Source: Gelria sp. Kuro-4 (GTDB lineage Bacteria; Bacillota; DTU030; DUMP01). Taken from it: 64,000 nt of DNA. Position 1 is the first letter of the stretch, and the number at the start of each line of letters is the position of its first letter. The notes beneath the pieces are model-generated. The model did not search any database and was not told the origin of the DNA. It saw only the letters and a list, made by a program, of their open reading frames with translations. The stretch is taken from assembly GCF_019668485.1 (NCBI RefSeq), contig NZ_AP024619.1, forward strand, positions 2,349,757 through 2,413,756. Direction: 5' to 3'. Shown in pieces: positions 7,431 to 17,699 of the stretch. Position numbers and translations under genes: made by a program.

Positions 7431-8453
7431 GTGATCAAAGAGGTCATCGGCAGACTGGTAGCCGGCGAGAACCTGACGGAAGCCGAGAGTGAGGCCGCCA
7501 TGAACGAGATCATGTCGGGTGAGGCGACAGCCGCCCAGATTGCCGCCTTTATGACGGCCCTCAGGGTGAAGGGCGAGACGGCGGCCGAGCTCACCGGCTG
7601 CGCCCGCGCCATGCGGCGGCATGCCACCGCTGTGAACACCGTACACCAAGAGGTGCTGGACACCTGCGGCACCGGTGGGGACCGTTCCGGTACGTTCAAC
7701 ATCTCCACGGCCGCCGCCTTTGTGGTGGCCGGGGCCGGCGTTCCCGTTGCCAAGCACGGCAACCGCTCCGTCACCAGCCAAAGCGGCAGCGCCGACGTGC
7801 TGGAGGCGCTGGGTGTGAACATCGACCTGGACGCGCCCCAGGTATCGCACTGTCTCGATGCCATCGGGATCGGGTTTCTCTTCGCACCCAAGCTCCACCC
7901 GGCTATGCGGCACGCTGTGGGACCGCGGCGGGAACTAGGAATCCGCTCCATCTTCAATCTCTTAGGACCGCTCACCAACCCTGCCGGCGCCAGGTACCAG
8001 CTGCTCGGCGTCTACGCGCCGGAACTTACGGAACTTGTGGCTGAGACCCTCCTGCGCCTTGGTACCCGGCGCGCCCTGGTTGTCCACGGTGCAGGGATGG
8101 ATGAGATGACCCTGGCCGGCCCCACCAAAGTCACGGAAGTCCAGGAGGGCGGCATCCGCACTTATACCGTAAACCCGGAAGAGTTCGGCCTCGCACTCTG
8201 CCCGCCCGAGGCCCTGCGAGGGGGCACGCCGGCGGAGAACGCCGCGCTGATCGCAGCGGTACTTCGGGGCGAAGCCAGTCCCCGGCGCAACGTCGTGCTC
8301 CTTAACGCCGCCGGCGCCCTGGTAGCCGCTGGCGCCGCCGATGACCTGCAGGAAGGCTTTTGCCAGGCGGCCTGGAGCATCGACTCCGGCGCCGCTCAGG
8401 CCAAACTCGAGGCCTTGCGGACGCTCACCCAGGAGATGAAGGCATGTTCCTAG
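7431..8453 (+). CDS. trpD: Anthranilate phosphoribosyltransferase
   Basis: 340 residues, normal length. It joins anthranilate to phosphoribosyl pyrophosphate, the second step from chorismate to tryptophan. PRPP/anthranilate motifs are present: DTCGTGGDRSGTFNIST (about 78-94), VAKHGNRSVTSQSGSADVLE, and RRELGIRSIFNLLGPLTNPA. GTG start with AAAGGAGG eight bases upstream. First gene of the operon directly after the T-box terminators. trpE and trpG, which normally precede it, are missing here. Confidence 0.97.
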   Translation: MIKEVIGRLVAGENLTEAESEAAMNEIMSGEATAAQIAAFMTALRVKGETAAELTGCARAMRRHATAVNTVHQEVLDTCGTGGDRSGTFNISTAAAFVVAGAGVPVAKHGNRSVTSQSGSADVLEALGVNIDLDAPQVSHCLDAIGIGFLFAPKLHPAMRHAVGPRRELGIRSIFNLLGPLTNPAGARYQLLGVYAPELTELVAETLLRLGTRRALVVHGAGMDEMTLAGPTKVTEVQEGGIRTYTVNPEEFGLALCPPEALRGGTPAENAALIAAVLRGEASPRRNVVLLNAAGALVAAGAADDLQEGFCQAAWSIDSGAAQAKLEALRTLTQEMKACS

Positions 8454-9229
8454 AGGAGATTGTGCAGCGCAAAAAGGAAGACGTAGCCCGCCGCAAAGCA
8501 GTCCGCCCGCTGGCAGAAATCAGAAACGCAGCCTACGCCGCGGCGCCGGCCCGCTCCTTCGCAGCGGCTTTACGAGAAAAGGGCCCGGCGGCCTTGATCA
8601 CCGAAATCAAAAGAGCTTCGCCCTCTAAAGGTCCGCTGCGGCCGGACCTTAACCCGGCCGAGATCGCCCGGACTTACGCCGCCGGCGGCGCCGCGGCCAT
8701 TTCCGTTCTAACGGAGGAGCACTTCTTCAGGGGATCATTCGCGGACCTTGCCGCCGCGCGCGCTGCGGTAACCATCCCTATCTTGTGCAAGGACTTCATT
8801 ATCGACCCCTATCAGTTGTACCTGGCCCGGGCACACGGCGCCGACGCAGTGCTCCTCATCGCCGCCCTGCTCAGTGAAAGCGAGCTGGCTGAACTCCTGG
8901 CCCGGGCCCAGGAACTGGGCCTGGACGCCCTGGTGGAAATACATTCGCGTCCCGAACTCGAGCTGGTCCTTAAGACCCCCGCCCGGGTGATCGGAATCAA
9001 CAACCGGGACCTTAAGACCTTCGCCACCGACTTCAACACCTGTCTCTCCTTAAAGCGGCAGATCCCGCCCGGCAAGGTGACGGTGGCGGAAAGCGGCATC
9101 CGGACGGCGGCGGACATCGCCACCCTCAAGCGCGCGGGGTTCGACGCCGCCCTCATCGGCGAGGCCCTGGTGACGGCTCCAAGTCCCGCGGAGAAGCTGC
9201 GCGAGCTCCTGGGAGGGGAAAGCTCATGA
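8444..9229 (+). CDS. trpC: Indole-3-glycerol phosphate synthase
   Basis: 261-residue TIM barrel that closes the indole ring from carboxyphenylamino-deoxyribulose phosphate. Motifs: ITEIKRASPSKG (catalytic Lys), FFRGSFADL, PILCKDFIID, INNRDLKTF and VAESGI. Start ATG 8444 chosen because GGAG lies upstream and MFLEEIV matches the family N-terminus; a longer frame begins at 8360 inside trpD and is unlikely. Overlaps trpD by 10 bases. Confidence 0.97.
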   Translation: MFLEEIVQRKKEDVARRKAVRPLAEIRNAAYAAAPARSFAAALREKGPAALITEIKRASPSKGPLRPDLNPAEIARTYAAGGAAAISVLTEEHFFRGSFADLAAARAAVTIPILCKDFIIDPYQLYLARAHGADAVLLIAALLSESELAELLARAQELGLDALVEIHSRPELELVLKTPARVIGINNRDLKTFATDFNTCLSLKRQIPPGKVTVAESGIRTAADIATLKRAGFDAALIGEALVTAPSPAEKLRELLGGESS

Positions 9230-9839
9230 GCGTCTTCATCAAAATCTGCGGTGTAACACGTCCCGAGGAAATCAGGTGGGCGGCCGCCGCCGGGGCCGAC
9301 GCTGTGGGCTTCGTCTTCGCGCCGAGCCGGCGCCGGATTACTTTGGAGACGGCTCGGGCCCTGAGCGCGGTCTGCCCGCACCCCCTCCGCGTGGGCGTGT
9401 TCAAAGACTGCGCCGCCGAGCTCATCAACGCATATACGCGCACGCTCAATCTGGACTACGTGCAGGTTCACGGGCGGATCTCCGGCGCCTTGGAGCAAAG
9501 CTCGGCCGGCCTGATCAGGGCCCTCACACCGGGGCCGGACATGCTGACCGACCCGCTCGCCCGGCGCGCCGATTACCTCCTCCTCGACGGCAGCAGCCCG
9601 GGGAGCGGCCGGCCTTTTCCGTGGGAAGAGGCGGCAGGCCTCTTGGCCGGGCTGCGGGAAGCGGGGCAACGCCTGCCGCCCCTTATCATCGCCGGCGGCC
9701 TTACGGCCGCAAACGTAAAGCGCGCTCTGCAAGTTTTCCGGCCGGCCGGCGTCGACGTCAGCAGCGGCGTCGAGGTAGACGGCGTCAAAAGCCGGACCAA
9801 GATCACTGAGTTCGTTCAAACCGTACGGAGGTGGGAAAA

Positions 9840-11035
<1,196 letters not shown>

Positions 11036-11039
<4 letters not shown>

Positions 11040-11845
11040 ACCGCATCGATAAAGCATTCGCACGTCTGAAGGAGCAAGGCAGAAAAGGGCTCATCCTATA
11101 CACCTGCGCGGGTGACCCCAGCCTCGGCTTCACCGAGGAACTTGTCCCCGCCCTGGCCGCCGCCGGTGCAGACATCGTCGAGCTGGGGCTCCCGTTCTCG
11201 GACCCGCTGGCCGACGGACCGGTTATTCAAGCCGCTTCGCAGCGTGCCCTGTCAGCCGGGGCCAGCACCAAGGGCGTGCTCGCCCTGGCCCGGCGCATCA
11301 GGCAGAAAACGGACGTGCCGCTGGCCCTCATGACCTACTACAACCCGGTCCTGCGCTACGGGGAAGCAGATTTCGTGCGGGACGCTCACGCAGCCGGCTG
11401 CGACGGTCTCATCGTCCCCGACCTGCCGCTGGAAGAAAGCGACGCTCTTAGAACCGAGTGCAGCTCAAGGGGGCTCGGCTTCATCACCTTTGTGGCACCG
11501 ACCTCCACGCCGGAGCGCATCCGCCGCGCTGCCGCCTGCGCCACCGGCTTTATCTACGGCGTCACCGTCACCGGCGTCACCGGCATGCGCGAGGCTTTAC
11601 CCGAGGAGGCTCTGCACATGGCGGCCGCAGTGAAGGCCGTCACCACAACCCCGTTGGCCCTCGGCTTCGGCATCTCCACCCCCGGACAGGCCGGAACCGT
11701 GGCCGCCGTGGCCGACGGCATCATTGTGGGCAGCGCTTTAGTAGACCTCGTGGCGCGCGAAAGCCAAGCCTCGGCGGCCGCCGCCGTTCAAGCCGCCGGC
11801 CAGTTCGTACGGTCGCTGCGCCAGGCTTTGGACAGTGCCAAATGA
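11036..11845 (+). CDS. trpA: Tryptophan synthase alpha chain
   Basis: 269 residues, TIM barrel that cleaves indole-3-glycerol phosphate and channels indole to TrpB. Catalytic Glu is in [16 protein letters not shown] and Asp in [22 protein letters not shown] and LGFGIST are conserved. Start ATG overlaps the trpB stop (ATGA). Last gene of trpDCFBA; a bidirectional terminator follows. Confidence 0.97.
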
Positions 11846-11956
11846 CGCCGCAAAAGCCGGCCTTTCTTACCCGGGGCCATCCCCGGGTTTTCCGCCGTCC
11901 TCGGTGCTCCGACCACTGGGCCGCAGCGGCCTCTACGACTCAGCGCATACGGTAAG

Positions 11957-11985
11957 CCCCGGGGCGGAAGGCCCCGGGGCCATCT
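11957..11985. terminator. Bidirectional terminator between trpA and the converging NTPase gene
   Basis: CCCCGGGGC (11957-11965) pairs with GCCCCGGGG (11971-11979), 5-base loop, followed on the plus strand by CATCTTT. It separates convergent genes. Confidence 0.7.
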
Positions 11986-13113
11986 TTACGCCAGGCGCTC
12001 TAGGCGCCCGTATACCTCTTGGGCGTAGCCCAGCACGCGCTCCAGGGTGCGCTGGCGCAGCTTGGCGACGGCCTTGAAGTCCATGTACGGCGCATAGTAC
12101 GTCTCCATCTTGTCGTGGATGGCTTTTGCCTCGCCGATGAAGGCGATGGCCCGGTTGAAAAGGCTGAAGAACATCTCCTCGTTCTCCGCCACCAGCGCCT
12201 CATACTTGGTCTCCACCGCCGGGTCCAGGCACTCATCCAGGTTGACGATCACGTCTTCGGGACCGGCGCTGTAAAGGTGCGGTTCAATGGACTTGGTGAG
12301 GGCCACGCTGAGCTGGGGAATCACCACGTGCTCCACCTTGGAGGGGTTGAGCGGGCAGTGATACATCTCTACGTAGTAGCCGCGTTCCAGCACCGCCCGC
12401 GCCACCTTCTCAAGCAGGACCGATTTGCCGGTGCCGGGTTTCCCCGCGATGACGTATTTTTTCTCGCAGGGACCGATGATGGTGTCCAGGTAATCCACCA
12501 TGCCGTCCGGGGTGATGGCCCGGGCGAACAGGTGCCGGTCCCGCCCCACGCTGGCTGCCACCGGTTTTTCATCCAGGATCTCATGCAGCACCGCATCGGC
12601 CTTCTGGTTGGCCAGCCCAAAGTTCATCCCTTCGATGTTGGCGTCTTCCCAATCTTCGTAAATGATCTGCGCCGCTTTCAGGAACCGGTAGGCGCGGGTG
12701 AAGCGCCGCCCCACCTCCCGGTTGGCTGCGATGATCTCCTTTTTGTGCGCGCGGATTCTTGCTTCGTCCCAGAAGTCACCCAAATGGATGATTTCGTCGA
12801 CGGCGCCGGGATTGCGGGGATCCATTATATGCGGGGCCGTGCCGTCGATGAGCGCCACGCCGATCTGCGGGAAGACCACACCGTCCAGGGACCCATTGTC
12901 TGAGGAGCAGCAGTGGTACTCCGCATTGAACCCCCGCTCCACCATCGCTTCTGCGATGTGGCGCATAAAGGTGGATTTCCCCACCCCCGGCCCGCCCTTG
13001 ATGATGAGAACGCGGGTGGCATCCGGCGGGATGATGTAATCATAGAAGGAGTAAAAGCCCTTGGAGGTGTTGCAGCCGGGGAAGACTTTCTTGACTCTGC
13101 CCTTGGTCGCCAC
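11986..13113 (-). CDS. Twin P-loop NTPase of unknown function (PRK06851-like)
   Basis: 375 residues from GTG 13113, chosen because AAAGGAGG sits nine bases upstream; an in-frame ATG at 13140 lacks one. The protein is an internal duplication. Each half opens with a Walker A motif (GGPGVGKST, residues 40-48; GKPGTGKSV, about 228-236), then similar text: VERGFNAEYHCC in half 1, LERGYYVEMYHCP in half 2, followed by VVFPQIGVALIDG / VVIPQLSVALTKS. Such proteins occur in many Firmicutes, but I know of no assigned function. Some features recall ATPases that read a sporulation or storage signal; that is speculation. Convergent with trp. Confidence 0.8.
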   Translation of the reverse strand: MATKGRVKKVFPGCNTSKGFYSFYDYIIPPDATRVLIIKGGPGVGKSTFMRHIAEAMVERGFNAEYHCCSSDNGSLDGVVFPQIGVALIDGTAPHIMDPRNPGAVDEIIHLGDFWDEARIRAHKKEIIAANREVGRRFTRAYRFLKAAQIIYEDWEDANIEGMNFGLANQKADAVLHEILDEKPVAASVGRDRHLFARAITPDGMVDYLDTIIGPCEKKYVIAGKPGTGKSVLLEKVARAVLERGYYVEMYHCPLNPSKVEHVVIPQLSVALTKSIEPHLYSAGPEDVIVNLDECLDPAVETKYEALVAENEEMFFSLFNRAIAFIGEAKAIHDKMETYYAPYMDFKAVAKLRQRTLERVLGYAQEVYGRLERLA

Positions 13114-13195
13114 GTTCCGAGACCTCCTTTGCAGCGTCACTTATTAACGCTGCCATGGTATTCTCCCCCGGCCGCTTTGGTGCCTGGACGCAGCA

Positions 13196-13386
13196 TGATC
13201 ATCACCACTAACCTCGAGTTCGACAAGTGGACGGAGGTGTTCGGAAATGAAAGCCTGACGGCGGCTCTACTGGACCGGCTAACACACAGAGCTCACATTC
13301 TCCTCATGAACGGTGAAAGCTATCGCTTCCGTGAAAGTATGCGGAGGCGGGAGCAGGAGGCCGAAAATGTCCGCAAGCCCGCTTAG
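13196..13386 (+). pseudogene. Remnant of an IS21-type IstB ATPase, C-terminal end only
   Basis: The frame reads IITTNLEFDKWTEVFGNE, LTAALLDRLTHRAHILLMNG, ESYRFRES, which is the C-terminus of IstB, the helper ATPase of IS21 elements. The first three quarters of the gene and all of istA are absent. It marks an old transposon at the edge of a degraded region. Confidence 0.85.
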
Positions 13387-13802
13387 GCTACGCCTAAGCG
13401 AGGGTGGTCCCCTTGTACAATATAGTCGGTCAGGTTCATGCAAAAGAGAGCCTGATAAGAAACAATTCCTCGTGGAAGGGTGCTCTTGGAGCGAATTTCG
13501 CGATTGGGTCCAGCCTTTCGCGAGAAACCTCAACCCGATTGACTTCAAACCGGGCAAGTGATGATCACCCAGATTCTCCTTATCACGGCCGGGATAAACG
13601 TCTATCACGGTATCTCCGCCGCAGGTTATCGCTCAATTCCGAGTTTCCGTGATAACCTCTTCCGGCAGTGTAGCTGTCTAACAGCAGGCGAGGATATGGT
13701 TCACGCCGCCGCTTCCTTTCCGTTCTCCGACAGTATCAAAAAATAAAAAAGCGGGTTGCCCCACCTTGTTTCGAAGGACTGTAAAGCTTTGCTAAACAGG
13801 TT
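13387..13802. other. Intergenic stretch, no gene recognised
   Basis: About 415 bases between the IstB remnant and the DUF433 gene. Base composition is lower in GC than the core genome and short frames give no recognisable protein. Probably degraded mobile DNA. Confidence 0.5.
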
Positions 13803-14057
13803 TTATGATTTTGCGACCTCTTCCACCGGGTAAACAACGTCAGCTCGAATAGCTTTTGCGGCAAAAGCCAGAGCCGCTCGTACCCCTTCCTCGGTAAGAC
13901 GTGGGTGGGCTTGCATGATTTGCTCTACCGTCTCGCCGGCAGCAAGTTTTTCCAGAACAAGCTCTACCGGAATCCTAGTGCCGGCAATCACAGGTTTTCC
14001 CATTAAGACCTTAGGATCGGATTTTATTAAATCGCCGGTCATAGTGGTCTTCTCCAT
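13803..14057 (-). CDS. DUF433 domain protein (putative antitoxin)
   Basis: 84 residues. The core is the DUF433 fold: GKPVIAGTRIPVELVLEKLA, GETVEQIMQAHPRLTEEGVRAALAFA, a winged-helix-like domain often found as the antitoxin or DNA-binding partner of a PIN-type toxin. GGAGG lies upstream of the ATG. No intact toxin is adjacent, but a broken PIN gene lies about 1.5 kb away. It may be the survivor of a disrupted toxin-antitoxin pair. Confidence 0.8.
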   Translation of the reverse strand: MEKTTMTGDLIKSDPKVLMGKPVIAGTRIPVELVLEKLAAGETVEQIMQAHPRLTEEGVRAALAFAAKAIRADVVYPVEEVAKS

Positions 14058-14108
14058 TCACTATCACCTCCGGGTACTATTTATTATATCCTGTAGGCAT
14101 TTATCTTT

Positions 14109-14291
14109 TCCAGCGCCCCCAAGAAGCACTTTTACGCAAATCTATCGACGGCCTGGCCGCGCTGGTCAAAGAAGGCGCAGATGCGCCGGCTCATGTAGAA
14201 GACTATGGCCTTACCGCCTAAAGCCTCCCGTCGCCTTTCGAAGCGGGGCACGGCGTCGCGCAGCTGCCGGGCTAAGCCGTCGATGAAGTCG
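14109..14291 (-). pseudogene. hsdR: Fragment of type I restriction subunit HsdR (helicase region)
   Basis: On the minus strand the text RFERRREALGGKAIVFYMSR continues RICAFF and matches the segment of HsdR motor domains that reads FExRxxALxGKAMxVxMSRRIC. Nothing upstream or downstream continues the motor in frame. It lies downstream of a C-terminal fragment (14298-14423), the reverse of the natural order. Confidence 0.7.
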
Positions 14292-14297
14292 TACTGG

Positions 14298-14423
14298 GGC
14301 TACCTCGCGCTGCCAGGTTCGCCGTAGGTCAGTGCGAATACCGTATCGGTCAGCCAGCGACGGAACGACTCATTGTCGTTGAACTGCTTGAACAGCTCGG
14401 TGAGCATTTGCATTGGCCAACCG
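14298..14423 (-). pseudogene. hsdR: Fragment of type I restriction subunit HsdR (C-terminal end)
   Basis: Minus-strand text QMLTELFKQFNDNESFRRWL continues TDTVFALTYG and resembles the extreme C-terminus of HsdR (FNDN.xFxxWLxDxVFxxTY). A stop codon follows shortly. Separated from the helicase fragment by rearrangement. Confidence 0.6.
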
Positions 14424-14474
14424 GTTTAAATCCATGACTTTAAGTTGGATGCTTAGAAATTTTTGTGATAATTC

Positions 14475-15407
14475 TCAAATCAGTGTAATCATCAGGGCAT
14501 TGTCGGTAATCCATGCTGGTTCATTTACAATATGGACATTGCCGCACAATGCAACAGTGATTTCTGTTGAATTATAAACGCCAGCATAACCCATTACACC
14601 ATTGCCACCAATAACTGTATAGGGCCGTTCATTTGAACGGTTGCCACTTACGGCTGACGTTTCTATGAAATCCCCTGATGCAATTGAAATGAACCACCTT
14701 AGTGGCACCACCTCCCAATGTGCTGGCACGTCGCCCAGCCACTCCACACCAGAGGGCTTGTAGGTTGGATAGGGCTGGCCGGTGCGGACGTCGATCTGCC
14801 CGGTGACGACCTGGTGGATGAGGGCCTGCCGGTACTCCTCCAGCAGTTTGATCAGTTTCTGCTTGGCGCGGATGTAGCGCCGAATCCGCCGGTCTGCCCA
14901 GTCGAGAAACCGCACAATCGCCGCCTGCTCGGCGTGCGGGGGGAGGCAAATCTGCATCTGCTTGAGAATCCTCCCATCAACGTGCGGGATACCCATTCCC
15001 GTCGAGAGCGCCCTGAGCCATGGCTCGCACTGTTTTAACATGAAGTACAGGTAACGCCTATCGTGTTCATCGGTGGACAACAAAGCAGCAGTAGATGAAA
15101 CGACACCATCCTTTGCTATGAAGAATTCACCTGCGTTAGCCCCATCCCACAGCAAAAGGACATCGCCTGCCGCTGCCGTGACAAGCCCATCACTTAGCGC
15201 GCAGAACACTTTCGCGGTACCCTTATGCCTGCGTAGGTACTCCATGGTCAGATAAGGTTGTGCTCCCGCTGGCGCCTCATCTTCTGAGTAAAGCGCCTTG
15301 GGCTGCCTCCCCTTCACTGGGCGAGTTACATGGCGGACCGCACGCACCTCCCAATGGGCCGCGAGCACGCCGCGCAACTGCTCAGGATGAACCGAAAGTT
15401 TTACCAA
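14475..15407 (-). pseudogene. hsdS: Truncated type I restriction specificity subunit HsdS
   Basis: 310 residues where about 400-450 are usual. The first target-recognition domain and central conserved region are present (LPPHAEQAAIVRFLDWADRR, then a coiled coil, then YKPSGVEWLGDVPAHWEVVP opening the second half). The second domain stops at TDNALMITLI, so DNA recognition is incomplete. The N-terminus also lacks a convincing start: only a TTG without a ribosome binding site. With hsdR in pieces and no hsdM, the system is dead. Confidence 0.8.
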
Positions 15408-15516
15408 ACAGCCGGTTTTTAGAGGTTCAAACCGTAAAGGTACGTACTGCCGTAACTGCCGCTTCTTGTTTTATTCGCCAATCGCCGCCATTTTTCCTAC
15501 GGAAGCCCTTACAGCG

Positions 15517-16000
15517 TCAACCGTCTCTTCTTCCCCATTTTCTCAGCCGGCGTTCACACTCGGCGCGGGGCAGGCGGCTTCCCTTCGCCCGCATCTTTTC
15601 CAGCGCTCGGGCCGCTTTTGGGGGTGTAACGATCCGCTGTCGAACCGGTTCCTCCAGTATCCAGAGCGTCCCGTGCACTGGTACCTTCTCTTGTTCCGCG
15701 GCTTTGCGCAGGTGCCTGTCACCGGTTGGCAAAACAGCGCCTTGCTTTGGCCAGAGCCAGGGCAAAAAGGTCCACGCGCCAGGGGGCGGGATACCGGCTT
15801 GTTAATTGAATGACAAGGTAGGTAGACCTCGTCGCCGGCAAGTTCCTCCTGCTGCAATCCGAGGGATACCATGGCTTGTCCATCGGGTACCCATAAGCAA
15901 TAACCACATCAGGGGCGACAGGAGCGGCCGTTGGAACGCTTCGTGAATAATCCCGCCGGCATACAGGTCGATCCAGATGCGTGTCAGTCACGTGGATCCG
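15517..16000 (-). pseudogene. Frameshifted PIN-domain protein (VapC-like toxin) remnant
   Basis: The C-terminal half is readable at 15765-15517: LPTGDRHLRKAAEQEKVPVH, GTLWILEE, then a basic tail, as in PIN-type nucleases. The preceding segment DLFALALAKARR (the active-site helix) is in another frame near 15740, and an earlier piece AGDEVYLP in a third. At least two frameshifts separate them. Boundaries are approximate. It may once have been the partner of the DUF433 protein. Confidence 0.6.
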
Positions 16001-16079
16001 CCGGGAATCCGCCATGCCGCTCGGCCACCTCCCGCCAAAATTTAGAGTCCCCTGAAAAACCATGGTGCCGCAATGGAAA

Positions 16080-16151
16080 AGGAATCCTCAATCCAGTTGG
16101 CGAAGGTGTCAAGAAGTCACCCAAAACACTTCTCCGCCGGTGAGGATTCCT
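16080..16151. repeat. Perfect 11-bp inverted repeat with 50-bp spacer
   Basis: AGGAATCCTCA at 16080-16090 and its exact complement TGAGGATTCCT at 16141-16151. No coding function is recognised between them. Could be the ends of a small defunct element or a hairpin RNA. Confidence 0.6.
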
Positions 16152-16273
16152 CGATAACCGTATTCGCCGGCCGGCAGGGAAATCCTGCTGGAGGGATCAA
16201 ACATGTTGGTGCTCCGTCGAGAACAGTTAAGCCTGTGGGATGGGGCGCTTCCGCCCAGCATGGCGGCCTTGGC

Positions 16274-17344
16274 TTAAGCTTTTTTCATTTGTTCAACCAG
16301 TTCCGTCATGATCTCTTTAACCGAGGAAATCTTACTGGCCCGCCAGGCATTGGCGCCGGCGAAGGCAAAGCCTTTATCCAGCTCCCCCTTCTGGGCATGG
16401 ATGAGGGCGTCGGCAATGCAGTAGGGGGAGCGGCTGGGGACACAGGGTGCCAGGCAGTTGTAGGCGCAGCGAACGGGCGTCGACTTGCCGGCCGCCGCGC
16501 GGTCCAGGTAGGCGTTCCTGATCGCCCGGCCGGGCATGCCTACGGGGCTCTTGATGATAACGATGTCGTCCTGGCCGGCCCGGAGATACTCCGCCTTAAA
16601 GGCATCAGAGGCATCACACTCCCGGGTGGTAACAAAGCGGGTCGCCAGCTGCACGCCCGCCGCCCCCAGGCGGAGCAGGCGGGCGATGTCAAACCCGTCC
16701 CAGATTCCTCCTGCCGCGATCACGGGGATGGGACGTTCGTATTTTTCCTCGAAGGGTCTTACCGCCGCAACCACCGCCGGCACCAGCTTTTCCAGGGCGT
16801 AATCCTCCGGGTGCTCCAGCTGCTCGGGTGAAAAGCCCAGGTGCCCCCCCGCCCGCGGCCCTTCCACGACCACCACATCAGGGGGCCGCCGGTGCTTCTT
16901 GTCCCAGTGCTTGCAGATGAGGCCGGCCGCTCTGGCGGAGGAAATAATGGGCCCGATCTTAACGTTCGACCCCTTAACCAGGGCAGGCAGGTTGAGGGGG
17001 AGGCCGGCGCCGGAAAAAATGATATCAATCCCCGCCCGTACGGCCGTGCGCACCATCTCTTCAAAGTCGTTGATGGCTACCATGATGTTGACACCCAGAA
17101 TCCCCGTGCTCAGCCCACGCGCTTTTTTAATCTGCTCCCTGAGACCGTCCCGGTTGGCCTGCCGCTTGTTCAGGTGATAATCCGCGCGGTAGAACCCGGT
17201 CTCCACCCCGGAGATCACGCCGACGCCCCCGCAATTTGCAACGGCGGCAGCCAGGTTGGCCAGGGAGACGCCCACACCCATTCCGCCTTGAATAATCGGC
17301 AGCCTGGCCACTAAATCGCCAATCTTCAGAATTGGTATCTTCAT
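16274..17344 (-). CDS. Nitronate monooxygenase-like flavoprotein (NPD/FabK family)
   Basis: 356-residue TIM-barrel FMN protein. It starts LPIIQGGMGVGVS (the family's N-terminal signature), with PDVVVVEGPRAGGHLGF and PVIAAGGIWDG forming flavin and phosphate sites. The C-terminus has a cysteine cluster RCAYNCLAPC...YC that is seen in a clostridial subgroup and could bind metal or an Fe-S centre. Annotations in this family range from nitronate oxidation to enoyl-ACP reduction; the true substrate cannot be told. Monocistronic, ribosome site AAAGGATG. Confidence 0.85.
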   Translation of the reverse strand: MKIPILKIGDLVARLPIIQGGMGVGVSLANLAAAVANCGGVGVISGVETGFYRADYHLNKRQANRDGLREQIKKARGLSTGILGVNIMVAINDFEEMVRTAVRAGIDIIFSGAGLPLNLPALVKGSNVKIGPIISSARAAGLICKHWDKKHRRPPDVVVVEGPRAGGHLGFSPEQLEHPEDYALEKLVPAVVAAVRPFEEKYERPIPVIAAGGIWDGFDIARLLRLGAAGVQLATRFVTTRECDASDAFKAEYLRAGQDDIVIIKSPVGMPGRAIRNAYLDRAAAGKSTPVRCAYNCLAPCVPSRSPYCIADALIHAQKGELDKGFAFAGANAWRASKISSVKEIMTELVEQMKKA

Positions 17345-17515
17345 GAGCTCATCCTTTCCGGAGCCGTACTTCCCGTGGACTAATTATAACGCATTTCTGC
17401 GCCCCTGGCCAGGCTGCCGCCGTCGCCCGTGTAACACATTTCCCCGCCGCCGCATACCAATGATGTAGGGAATCGCCCTAAACAGTGTCAAATACCGGTA
17501 AAAGGAGGATGTCAC

Positions 17516-17629
17516 ATGCCTGACGGATTCGGCGGCGGCTGCTGGTGGTGGTGGATCTTTATCATTATCATCATCATCATTCTGATCCTCTGCTGCTTCT
17601 GCTTCCCGTTCAACGCGGTTAAGGCGTAG
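17516..17629 (+). CDS. Trp/Ile-rich single-span membrane microprotein
   Basis: 37 residues with an excellent AAAGGAGG site and its own terminator, so expression is likely. Composition is extreme: a glycine run, CWWWW, then a membrane segment of about ten Ile/Leu residues in a row, then LCCFCFPFNAVKA. The layout (short Gly-rich head plus one hydrophobic span) recalls the YjcZ-like small spore or membrane proteins of Firmicutes, but I cannot assign it to a family. It is transcribed divergently from the NPD gene. Confidence 0.65.
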   Translation: MPDGFGGGCWWWWIFIIIIIIILILCCFCFPFNAVKA

Positions 17630-17653
17630 CGCCGGCCAACGGTGAAAGGCAAA

Positions 17654-17684
17654 GCCCCGAGGGTAGCCTCGGGGCCGACTTTTT
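17654..17684 (+). terminator. Terminator of the microprotein gene
   Basis: GCCCCGAGG (17654-17662) pairs with CCTCGGGGC (17667-17675), 4-base loop, then CGACTTTTTA. It also lies at the end of the converging sucD gene. Confidence 0.8.
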
Positions 17685-17699
17685 ACTCTGTCTTAAAGT

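Noticed and set aside
14109-14222. Plus-strand text LRKSIDGLAALVKEG resembling IS66 TnpB
   Set aside because: Short, and the minus strand of the same bases gives a longer and better match to HsdR; probably coincidence.
16274-17344. FabK enoyl-ACP reductase
   Set aside because: Same fold, but no fatty acid synthesis neighbours and a C-terminal cysteine cluster not typical of FabK; left as NPD-like.
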